Shown: piece by piece, positions 1 through 6,594 of the stretch
Position numbering within the stretch: position 1 is the stretch's first letter
Layout: the number at the start of each line of letters is the position of its first letter
Assembly (NCBI GenBank): GCA_025351545.1
Contig: JANXVQ010000132.1
Span: forward strand, 1-11,225
Source of the DNA: Spirosoma sp.
Lineage (GTDB): Bacteria; Bacteroidota; Bacteroidia; Cytophagales; Spirosomataceae
Direction: 5' to 3'
DNA length: 11,225 bases
The notes under the pieces: generated by a model
Told to the model about the DNA's origin: nothing
The model's database searches: none
Seen by the model: only the letters and a program-made list of their open reading frames with translations
Translations under genes and position numbers: made by a program

Positions 1-340
1 GATGGCCGGGGCCAGGCTCGTGGTTATGAGTGTCACTCCCGGAGCCGACGGTGGTATACGATCCGGGACTAATAGTTTTGGTTTGCCCGGCATAGCGAAC
101 GGTGATGTTGCCACTCGGGGCATTGGCCCAGCTCACCTCCACACTCACGATGGCGTTGCTGGTGATTTCACCATTCGAAAAGAAGCTGGTGGGTACAGTA
201 GTCGAATAACAGCCTGAGACGGTGGTTCGCTGGGTGATGGAACAGGTTTGCCCATAACTGGTCAGGGAAACCAGAAGCAGCCCCCACAGCAGCCCTAGTG
301 TGTAAAAAAAAAGTTGGTTGATTCGTAGTAATCTAGTCAT
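1..340 (-). CDS. Exported protein of unknown function, 5' part only (runs off the left edge)
   Basis: The minus strand from an ATG at 338-340 stays open for 113 codons to the window edge. The first 30 residues form a clear Sec signal peptide: basic start (MTRLLRINQ), a long hydrophobic core (about residues 11-26), and a likely cut after TSYG before QTC. The mature part is rich in Ser, Thr, Gly and Val, has two early cysteines, and reads like beta-sandwich material (VSVEVSWAN, NITVRYAG), as in T9SS-exported or cell-surface proteins of Cytophagales. No catalytic motif is visible and the C-terminus, where a sorting domain would lie, is missing. No Shine-Dalgarno site is seen. A run of nine A (304-312) lies inside the signal-peptide codons. 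Function unknown; export is well supported, surface location is inferred. Confidence 0.72.
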   Translation of the reverse strand, partial: MTRLLRINQLFFYTLGLLWGLLLVSLTSYGQTCSITQRTTVSGCYSTTVPTSFFSNGEITSNAIVSVEVSWANAPSGNITVRYAGQTKTISPGSYTTVGSGSDTHNHEPGPGH

Positions 341-414
341 CGAGGGTACTATTATGTTACGGTGGTATCCTGAAAGTAGTTGGCCATCACTGCGCTTGCC
401 GATTAGAGTTGGCT

Positions 415-477
415 AAGCGCCCCAAAGGCGTATAAGGTCGTCCTGAATCAGCCTTAGGCTCTTGCCCCTGGGCGCTT
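415..477. repeat. Inverted repeat with GC-rich 8-bp outer stem
   Basis: AAGCGCCC (415-422) is exactly complementary to GGGCGCTT (470-477). Inside, TAAGG (433-437) can pair with CCTTA (452-456), so the whole 63 bases can fold as an interrupted hairpin. It has no T-run on either side, so it is not a typical terminator. It lies 75 bases upstream of the exported protein that starts at 340. Its role is unknown; it could be a leader structure, a small repeat, or chance. Confidence 0.35.
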
Positions 478-656
478 TATGTTATCAGGTTGACTACTTT
501 GTAGAGTTAGTAATCAATTCTTATGCCAAGAATGAATAGATAAAACTATTTACAACCATACAGCGTATTTCAGTTGACGGATAATGCACTCAGGCACTAC
601 CTAAAGCCATATTGGTCAAATGCTTAGTGTTAATTTGATGGGCAAATTAAAAAGTG

Positions 657-693
657 CCAGCCGGGTGAACTGCTCGCAGATTTACCCGGCTGG
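657..693 (-). terminator. Perfect 10-bp hairpin, terminator-like on the minus strand
   Basis: CCAGCCGGGT (657-666) and ACCCGGCTGG (684-693) are perfect inverted copies around a 17-base loop. Read on the minus strand the stem is followed by CACTTTTTAATTT, the layout of a Rho-independent terminator; on the plus strand no T-run follows. No minus-strand gene is visible just upstream (694-1390), so what it would terminate is unclear. It may be left over from a lost gene. Confidence 0.4.
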
Positions 694-1234
694 TTAACCT
701 TCAGCCAGTATAGCACTGGTCGGCAGTCTTAACAGGCACTTACGACTTGGCGAGATGAGGATATAACTTACTTGTAGTCAGCTATATAAGCCAAATAAAT
801 AAAGTTGTCTCTTACTTACAAATTATAATGTATCAATATAATTTGTATGAATTTTCGCACCAACCAGTCCCGGATTGTCGAGGCTGGATAGTGCAACCGC
901 AAATCCGAAGCCCTATTCATCAGTTATGGAATGATTCAGTATATATACTAGCCCACTCAGTTTTCCTTTTTCCACCTTTTCATTGTTCTAGATACACAAA
1001 TCAAAAAAGACTCGATCCAGCTTAAAACTATCAAGATCGGGACACCTCACGGCTGTACCCGGATTAGCTTATACGGCTCTGTTACTCTTTGCAGAGTTAA
1101 TCAATCGTCAACTATTCAAAGGTGCTTAAAACCTCCCCTGCCGATATTGCCGATCTACATTGACGCCGGATGCCCGGATGGATCTCAAATGGGTAAACCA
1201 TCCAATTCACTAAGTAGGGGATCATAAATTCTGA

Positions 1235-1349
1235 GGCATTTTACCCCACTCCAACCCCACCTCTGAAACCAGGAGAGGGGCTAAAAAAGGCCGATTCCAC
1301 ACCCCTCTCCTGGTTTTCAGGGGAGGGGCCGGGGGTGGGGTAAAATGCC
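1235..1349. repeat. 115-base imperfect palindrome, MITE- or REP-like
   Basis: The two ends are exact inverted copies: GGCATTTTACCCCAC (1235-1249) and its complement at 1335-1349. The inner arms also pair, AGGAGAGGGG (1271-1280) with CCCCTCTCCT (1302-1311), and CTGAAACC with GGTTTTCAG save one extra base; the G/C-rich part between them is less regular. The central loop is about 21 bases (1281-1301). The design (TTTTACCCCAC ends, CCCCTCTCCTGGTTTTCAGG core) resembles the small non-coding palindromes scattered through many Bacteroidota genomes, often mis-annotated as short proline-rich ORFs. I saw no clear target-site duplication. The palindrome is seen directly; multi-copy status is inference. 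Confidence 0.75.
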
Positions 1350-1393
1350 ATAAAACAATTGCACGAGTAATTAATAACGCCCAAAAAAATTGA

Positions 1394-1741
1394 CCTGCAA
1401 TAAATTGTGGAGATGATAACTGGAGCACGTGGACATCATCTTCCTCTTCGAAAGTACATTTATATCGCAAAACTTGCCGAAGAAGCAGAGCTAACACCTA
1501 TGCACAGAGGAAACTTGCTGCACTAGGTACTCATACAAAAAAAGAATGGTTTGAGAAATTGAAGAGATATGATCATTGTCCAAAATGCGATCGATATTGG
1601 ACTTCCATTCCGAATGGGCCGGATAAGCGATACAAATACGGGTGGACTAAAGACCATATAATTCCTTTAAACAAAGGAGGGACAGACAGCATTGATACTA
1701 TTCAGCCTTTATTTTATCAATGCAACTTTGGTAAGAGATAA
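1394..1741 (+). pseudogene. Decayed HNH endonuclease, no start codon and altered key residues
   Basis: After a TGA at 1391 the frame is open to TAA at 1739-1741 (115 codons) with no ATG or GTG; the only usual start is a TTG at 1559, inside the conserved part. From about codon 24 it reads like an HNH nuclease of the phage/mobile type: a basic stretch (YRKTCRRSR), a GTHTKKEW motif, the first zinc pair CPKC, then DHIIPLNKGG and IQPLFYQCN. In relatives I know, the last motif is usually DNIQPLCxxCN; here the Asn is Thr (DTIQPL) and the first Cys of the second zinc pair is Phe, each one base change away. The frame also stops almost at once after CNFGKR. Missing start, two lost key positions and early stop point to a decaying remnant. 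A short active protein from the TTG is less likely. It converges on the ATPase gene with 8 bases between stops. Confidence 0.65.
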
Positions 1742-1749
1742 TTCCCCGA

Positions 1750-2829
1750 TCAAAATCCCACCCTGACCTCCTGCCGCTCGCCCGACACGGTTTGGTCGTC
1801 TAAATTGAAGATGTCGGCCAGAGTCATGGGCTGATCTGTACGGTAGTCTGTGCCCAGATGAGTGAGCAAGCTGTTTGCTTTATTTTGCGTTAATTTCCCA
1901 AAAGCGTAATCGACCATCAGGCGACCTTTTCGGAGCAAGGCTTTATCTAACAGATGCTTACTGGCATTAAAGGTGGCAATAACCTGAATGTGCATACAGT
2001 CGGCCAGCAGCCCGTCGGTAAGGTTCAGGATGTTCGAGACACTATTGGTATCACCCCCCGCTTCGCGCGATTGCAGAATCCGCTCGGCATCTTCAATAAT
2101 AAGTATCGACTCTTTATTGTCCAGCAAAAACGGAATAATTTCGGGCGAGGTCAGGTAATTGGTCATGTAGGGCGGCAAAATAAGCATGTCCTTTTTAACC
2201 AGCGAACTGAGGTGTTTTATGTAGGTCGTTTTGCCCGTTCCGGGTTCACCGTGCAAGAGAATCAGCCCTTTACTTTTAGGTTGTTCCATCAAACCAACCA
2301 GCCGTTTATGAACGGCGGGGAAATCGTCATTGTAATGTAGGTCCAGATCAATTTCAGGCGGCAGGATCTCGACTTGTTCGGTATGCAACCCGCCTAAACC
2401 GCTTTGAATTAGGTAAATATTCGTCTGATTATCTTCGTGAACATATTTATGATCTTGAAAACCATCCAGTAACGTTTTGGCCGATGCTTCGTCTCGGTAA
2501 TAGCCATAGAGTCGAAAGAAACGATCGCCCACAGATTCGGCTTTCAAAATCAGCCCATCATCGTGCTGATAAATTCGCTCAACGATCTGCCAGCCCTCAT
2601 CATTCACCCGAGTCGAATGATTAATGAGTAAAAATCCCCGGTTGTTTAACAGTTCCTGAGCCGAAGGCTTAAAATCATCGTTGAAATGAAGATAATTCGG
2701 ATAACTGCCGAATGTCTGAACAAAATGCGGAGCCAGCGGAAACTCACGGTCGAGGTCGCTGGGAATATACAGGTTCTGAATAATGGCTTGGCTGGGCATA
2801 CGACTGTTGGCCGACAGATAGTGCAACAT
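1750..2829 (-). CDS. AAA+ ATPase, BCS1-like, with an unfamiliar N-terminal domain
   Basis: This 359-residue protein has an AAA+ core in its C-terminal half: Walker A GEPGTGKT (residues 194-201), Walker B ILIIED (242-247), sensor-1 asparagine in IATFN (288), and the arginine motif DKALLRKGR (295-303, Arg 300 and 303). The Glu-Asp order in Walker B and the LLRKGR motif resemble BCS1-type AAA proteins. Residues 1 to about 180 match no domain I recognise; they are mixed alpha/beta in look, with many aromatic residues. There is no signal peptide or membrane segment, so it is probably cytoplasmic. I chose ATG at 2827-2829; an in-frame TTG at 2860-2862 would add 11 residues (KSYDEVSGAG before the Met), and a TAG lies a little further upstream. 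It follows the second porP-like gene on the same strand with a gap of about 110 bases, and nothing links it to secretion. Substrate unknown. Confidence 0.85.
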   Translation of the reverse strand: MLHYLSANSRMPSQAIIQNLYIPSDLDREFPLAPHFVQTFGSYPNYLHFNDDFKPSAQELLNNRGFLLINHSTRVNDEGWQIVERIYQHDDGLILKAESVGDRFFRLYGYYRDEASAKTLLDGFQDHKYVHEDNQTNIYLIQSGLGGLHTEQVEILPPEIDLDLHYNDDFPAVHKRLVGLMEQPKSKGLILLHGEPGTGKTTYIKHLSSLVKKDMLILPPYMTNYLTSPEIIPFLLDNKESILIIEDAERILQSREAGGDTNSVSNILNLTDGLLADCMHIQVIATFNASKHLLDKALLRKGRLMVDYAFGKLTQNKANSLLTHLGTDYRTDQPMTLADIFNLDDQTVSGERQEVRVGF

Positions 2830-2942
2830 ACCAGCCCCAGAAACCTCGTCGTAGGATTTCAAGTGAGTGTTGAGTTACGTTTCTAAGGGGCTAATTTACC
2901 GATAAATCTTATTGTACAGTCAAGAAGATAAGCGCCATGAAG

Positions 2943-3860
2943 TTAATACGTAAACTTTAATACGTTTGGCGAAAATCGAAGCATAATTTCATGAACACTT
3001 TTTTGGTCGTACTGTATGGCATTGGGACTTTCGGGCGTTTGCGAATTAAAAACATAGCCTAACCGAATAGCTTTCGTTAGCTGATATTCGACAAATGCCT
3101 GCAAATAGTTGGTTTGAATGTATCCAGGGCTGTTTTGCCGATACGATAAGCCAAGGCCTACTTGCTCATTGAACCACGCCCGGAGATTTATATCGACGCC
3201 AAGTGGCCGATCGACTATTTTCGATACAAGTATGGATGGAATCAACACAGTGCCCTCGCCTACCTCAAAAGGCACACCCACCTGAAATAGTATCGGGCGA
3301 ACGCTTTTGTATAGAAAACGGCCCGTTGCGTCAGATACCTGCCCGCCTAGTTCGGGGGCAGATACACCAGCAAAAAAGCGGTCTGATTGATAATAGACAC
3401 CTACGCCAAAGCTACCAATTGCCCGGTTTACGCTCCCCGCTGTTGTGACATCATAAATCGGCAGAACGTTGACACCGCCCTGAACACCAATAGCTAACTT
3501 GGCTAATGCGGGCAAATTGAAGCGATAGGCCACACTGCCATAAACACCGGTGGTAGCAAATAAGCCCATGCGGTCGTTCAACGCCTGAAATCCCAATCCG
3601 ATACGACCGTTGGCAACAGCGCCATCGGCAGAAACGCTCTGTGTTATGGGTGCATAACGAACACTAATCCATTTGCGCCGAAGGAAAGCCGACAAATTGA
3701 AGGACTCCCGACTACCGGCATAAGCGGGGTTGATGCTCAACGGATTCATCAGGTATTGCGAATAAAGAACTTCTTTTTGCGCCTGAGCACGTTGCCCTGT
3801 TAGCAAAAACAAACTGCCGATCAGCAAGAAAACAAAGGAATGAGAGAGAAAAAAACGCAT
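2943..3860 (-). CDS. PorP/SprF-family type IX secretion outer-membrane protein, second copy
   Basis: A 305-residue outer-membrane protein of the PorP/SprF family. I chose ATG at 3858-3860 because it places a normal signal peptide at the very start (MRFFLSHSF, hydrophobic core, cut after AQA near residue 27); an earlier in-frame ATG at 3882-3884 would add eight residues and blunt it. Right after the cut comes the family hallmark, LYSQYLMNP then NPAYAGS (residues 44-50), followed by alternating beta-strand-like segments to the C-terminal LRFSPNVLKFTY. Length fits the family, usually 300-350. It shares layout and motif positions with the 7569-6595 copy but the two are clearly diverged. Unlike that copy it has no adjacent type B sorting-domain gene in view and is cut off from the upstream block by a strong terminator. 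Its cargo, if any, is encoded elsewhere (inference). Confidence 0.88.
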   Translation of the reverse strand: MRFFLSHSFVFLLIGSLFLLTGQRAQAQKEVLYSQYLMNPLSINPAYAGSRESFNLSAFLRRKWISVRYAPITQSVSADGAVANGRIGLGFQALNDRMGLFATTGVYGSVAYRFNLPALAKLAIGVQGGVNVLPIYDVTTAGSVNRAIGSFGVGVYYQSDRFFAGVSAPELGGQVSDATGRFLYKSVRPILFQVGVPFEVGEGTVLIPSILVSKIVDRPLGVDINLRAWFNEQVGLGLSYRQNSPGYIQTNYLQAFVEYQLTKAIRLGYVFNSQTPESPNAIQYDQKSVHEIMLRFSPNVLKFTY

Positions 3861-3910
3861 ACGAACATTGAAATATAAAGCCAAGTTGCAAGGGTTTAGG
3901 CGAAAAACCT

Positions 3911-3956
3911 AAAACGCCAAACATCCCGAATTTAGTAGCGGGATAGTTGGCGTTTT
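3911..3956 (-). terminator. Strong hairpin terminator after the OmpA-like gene, possibly working both ways
   Basis: AAAACGCCAA (3911-3920) pairs perfectly with TTGGCGTTTT (3947-3956), and after a two-base mismatch ATCCCG (3923-3928) pairs with CGGGAT (3939-3944) around a 10-base loop. On the minus strand the stem ends in GGCGTTTTAGGTTTTT, about 80 bases after the OmpA-like stop. On the plus strand it ends in six T. It separates the adhesin-SprF-OmpA block from the second PorP/SprF gene, which must then have its own promoter in 3861-3910. Confidence 0.8.
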
Positions 3957-4032
3957 TTCTTAGTGCATTCCGTTATATGAACGATGGACTGTGCGCCACC
4001 GATCCTGACCGGAAACAAGGGTGAAAATACTA

Positions 4033-6408
4033 TTAATCTAATTTCAGAATTTTGATTTCTGTCCGGCGGTTTTGCTGATGCTCCTCTTCAGGGCAGTTCA
4101 CTCCATCTTTGCATTTGTTCAGCAAGGCACTTTCTCCGTAGCCTTTTGCCACCAGCCGTTTCGTTGCAATACCTTTTGATTTCAGATAAGCCACCGCCGA
4201 TTTAGCCCGATTCCCTGACAAGGTTTTGTTATAAATAGCCGTTGCCCGACTATCAGTATGCGACCGCATCTCAATCGTCATGGCTGGATATTTGGTTAAC
4301 AGAGTAACCACTTTATCCAATTCAGTAGCCGCATCCGAACGAATAGTTGCTTTGTTACGATCGTAATAGATATTATCAATTTTAATTACGTCGCCTTTTT
4401 TAAACATGAACAGGTCGGTTGAGCCAACACCTTCTTTATCAACATGAGCACCAGTCGTTCCCATGTTGTCTTTCAGGGCTTCGAGCGCATAAGGGCAGCC
4501 CGATTTTACCATAAATTCATAATTACCATCCGCATCGGACGTGGTTTCCTGCGACGTACCATCGCACTCATTTATAGAGATGACTTTTGCACTCTTAACA
4601 GGCTTCCTGTTATTTTGGGTCATCACACGCCCACGCAGCATTGTCGTACCGAATTTTTCGGCCTCTGTGGATTTGTCTAACAGAATTTCCAGACGAGACG
4701 GTTGATCGTCGGAAAGGTCTTTAGTCGAAAAACCAACTTTATTATTAATATAACCTTCCCGACTGGCCAGGAATTTGAAATCACTGTCAACGTCCAGGCA
4801 AATCCGTACCATGCCCTCAGCATCGGTCTTCAGTTCTTTCTGTTTATTATTGACTGGATTATCCATCGCTACGGATGTATTGGCGAGGGGCTCTCTCGAC
4901 GTGGCATCAACTATGCTCAGCGTCAGTTCACGGCAAGGATACAGCGAACCCTGGCGGGTGAACCGATACACATCATCGTCATCGCCACCATTTTTACGGT
5001 TACTGCTGAAATAGCCTGTGTTACGATCGCCGTCGGTTACGATGCCAAAATCATCTTTGGCCGAATTAATTGGCTCTCCCAGATTACGCACGACTTTGCC
5101 CTGTTGACCGTCGGGTGTAAGCTGCGCGTAAAAAATATCCAGATCACCTAATCCGGCACGCCCATCTGAGGAAAAATACATATTCCCTTTTTCGTCCACA
5201 AATGGAAAGAGTTCATTCCCTTTCGAGTTCACTTCCTTGCCAAGATTAACGGGCTCACTCCATTTACCATTACTCCATTTAGACACATAAATATCCGTGC
5301 CGCCTAAACCACCTGGCCGGTCGGACGAGAAATAAAGTAGTTGATCATCTTTAGACAAGGCAGGATGCCCGGTCGAAAACTCGTCGCTATTGAACGGAAA
5401 TTCTTCTGCTTTACTCCAGATTCCACTTGTTTGCGTGGCCGTATACAGTTTGAGCTTGTTCACGCCATCGGCACTTTCGCGATAGTGGCCCTCATTAAAA
5501 TTATTACGCGTAAAAATCACCCGCGACCCATCTTTAGTAAATGTTGCAGGACCTTCGTGGTATTTCGTGTTCAATGTACGGCTAAACCGATCCGACTCGC
5601 TAATGGGCTGATCTTCGTAACCCATGCTAATATTATTTCCGCCGAAGAAACCAACTGTACGTGTATCATTGGCGGTTAGCGCGGTGTAATCATCACTACC
5701 AAGCGGCCGGATTAATCGCGTGCGCACCCGTTTGGACGAAGAGGCACCTCCTCCCAGACTCGACGCTTTTGAGGTCCGAATTGTTTTCAGATCCGGCAGG
5801 TAATACAAGTCCAGAAATGGTGTATTATTCCATTTGAATACGCGTTTGATTCCATTACCTCCGTCGCCTGCCGATACAAATACCAGCCCATCCTTATAGA
5901 GCATAGGACTAAATTCGGCCCGTCGGGTATTCATAGTCAAAAACTCAACTTTATAGCTGCCGGCATTCCGGGTCAGCGCATTGACATCGCGGTAGAGTTT
6001 CGAGAACGATGGACTGCGTTTATCGCTGGTTTGTACGCTGCCATATTTATCATACGCTTCTTGCGCTTGGTGGTATTTACCGTTACTAGCCAGTGTTTGG
6101 GCATAAAATAAATAACACTTGGTATAATCGGCAGAGAGATTACCCGTGCCAATCAGGTCGTGGTACACGCGCTCGGCATTTTGCATGTCGCGGGTCTGCT
6201 GGTAGCTATAACCTAATTTAGCCCGTGCATCCTGACGTTCAACATCCGACAGAGCCGTTGGAGTAGAAAGGGCCTGTTCATATAGTTCGATGGCTTTGGC
6301 ATAGGCTAGCTGATCGAATTGCCGGTCGGCCTGTTTCGTGAGCGACTGCGCCATCAACGGGCTGACCATTAGCCAGGCGAATGCGAGAATGGAAAAGATA
6401 CGTGTCAT
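4033..6408 (-). CDS. OmpA-family envelope protein with TPR, PD40 beta-propeller and carboxypeptidase-like domains (PorE-type)
   Basis: A 791-residue exported protein whose domain order matches PorE of the Porphyromonas gingivalis type IX system. Residues 1-20 are a signal peptide ending SPLMAQ. Residues 22-145 are TPR-like (ADRQFDQLAYAKAIELYEQAL). About 160-485 is a WD40/PD40-type propeller with repeated blades marked YFSSDRPGGLGGTDIY (359-374), YFSSDGRAGLGDLDIF (411-426) and YFSSNRKNGGDDDDVY (466-481). About 493-660 holds two carboxypeptidase-regulatory-like folds. Residues 675-790 are the OmpA C-terminal domain: SHTDSR with Asp719, SGNRAKS with Arg734, then GYGES and NRRTEI, so the usual peptidoglycan-binding Asp and Arg are present. 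It probably anchors an outer-membrane complex to the cell wall. It follows the SprF-like gene by 186 bases with a hairpin between, so it may be co-transcribed or have its own promoter. I call it PorE-like and not PorE, since such paralogues are common beside type B cargo genes. Confidence 0.9.
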   Translation of the reverse strand: MTRIFSILAFAWLMVSPLMAQSLTKQADRQFDQLAYAKAIELYEQALSTPTALSDVERQDARAKLGYSYQQTRDMQNAERVYHDLIGTGNLSADYTKCYLFYAQTLASNGKYHQAQEAYDKYGSVQTSDKRSPSFSKLYRDVNALTRNAGSYKVEFLTMNTRRAEFSPMLYKDGLVFVSAGDGGNGIKRVFKWNNTPFLDLYYLPDLKTIRTSKASSLGGGASSSKRVRTRLIRPLGSDDYTALTANDTRTVGFFGGNNISMGYEDQPISESDRFSRTLNTKYHEGPATFTKDGSRVIFTRNNFNEGHYRESADGVNKLKLYTATQTSGIWSKAEEFPFNSDEFSTGHPALSKDDQLLYFSSDRPGGLGGTDIYVSKWSNGKWSEPVNLGKEVNSKGNELFPFVDEKGNMYFSSDGRAGLGDLDIFYAQLTPDGQQGKVVRNLGEPINSAKDDFGIVTDGDRNTGYFSSNRKNGGDDDDVYRFTRQGSLYPCRELTLSIVDATSREPLANTSVAMDNPVNNKQKELKTDAEGMVRICLDVDSDFKFLASREGYINNKVGFSTKDLSDDQPSRLEILLDKSTEAEKFGTTMLRGRVMTQNNRKPVKSAKVISINECDGTSQETTSDADGNYEFMVKSGCPYALEALKDNMGTTGAHVDKEGVGSTDLFMFKKGDVIKIDNIYYDRNKATIRSDAATELDKVVTLLTKYPAMTIEMRSHTDSRATAIYNKTLSGNRAKSAVAYLKSKGIATKRLVAKGYGESALLNKCKDGVNCPEEEHQQNRRTEIKILKLD

Positions 6409-6445
6409 ACACTATGAAAGTTGGTAAGCGGCCGAGATGGAGCCA

Positions 6446-6490
6446 GAAAAGGTATACCCTCACTGATAGAACAGGAGAATATACCTTTTC
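6446..6490 (-). promoter_or_regulatory. 45-base hairpin in the leader of the OmpA-like gene
   Basis: GAAAAGGTATA (6446-6456) and TATACCTTTTC (6480-6490) are perfect 11-base inverted copies. The inside continues to pair: CTC-A-CTG (6459-6465) with CAGGAG (6472-6477), with one bulged A, leaving a six-base loop ATAGAA. It lies 37 bases upstream of the OmpA-like ATG and just over 100 bases after the SprF-like stop. On the minus strand only a short TTTTC follows, so it is a weak terminator at best. It could be an attenuator, an mRNA-processing or stability hairpin, or a two-arm operator. The pairing is seen; the role is inference. Confidence 0.55.
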
Positions 6491-6594
6491 AATAAGCAAA
6501 TACTGCGCCGAAAATTATACGTGAAAGTGCGAAGTCTAATTCGCCAGTCACCCTTTCGCTCTTTTATAGAAACGTTAACTCTGTTTTTCGCTTT

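Larger units (their letters stand above)
341..1234. other. Long stretch without a recognisable gene
   Basis: No reading frame here has a product I recognise. The longest plus-strand frame (828-1025, 65 codons) has a composition unlike the neighbouring genes and no motif. The stretch is more AT-rich between about 480 and 1030 than the coding parts. It holds two inverted repeats (415-477 and 657-693), listed separately. The promoter of the exported protein that starts at 340 should lie just upstream of that gene on the minus strand, but I could not find a convincing Bacteroidota-type -33/-7 pair. Confidence 0.6.

Noticed and set aside
828..1025. 65-codon plus-strand frame starting with ATG
   Set aside because: No recognisable motif, no ribosome-binding context, and composition unlike the neighbouring genes; length is within chance for AT-rich DNA.
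1025..1120. Minus-strand segment with GAGCCGTAT resembling group II intron RNA
   Set aside because: The pairing partner expected in such introns (a GTACGGTTC-like half) is absent, and no reverse-transcriptase frame is nearby.
1222..1497. 91-codon minus-strand frame
   Set aside because: Its proline-rich tail comes from the palindromic element at 1235-1349, a common source of false ORFs; the rest overlaps the HNH remnant, which is the better reading.
1413..1526. Short plus-strand frame from ATG preceded by GGAG
   Set aside because: The frame shifted by one base from it carries the HNH basic stretch and GTHTKKEW motif, so this one is taken as a shadow.
2943..2965. Direct repeat TTAATACGT at 2943-2951 and 2957-2965
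   Set aside because: It lies on the final codons and stop of the second PorP/SprF gene and is short and explained by coding sequence.
3870..3877. TATATTTC on the minus strand as a Bacteroidota -7 box for the second PorP/SprF gene
   Set aside because: Seven of eight bases fit TAnnTTTG, but no -33 TTTG lies at the right distance, and the transcript would start almost at the ATG.
4702..5151. 149-codon plus-strand frame opposite the OmpA-like gene
   Set aside because: Antisense shadow; the minus-strand frame has clear domain motifs throughout this stretch.
3979..6015. 13-base repeat GAACGATGGACTG at about 3979 and 6003
   Set aside because: One 13-base match is about what chance gives in a window this size.
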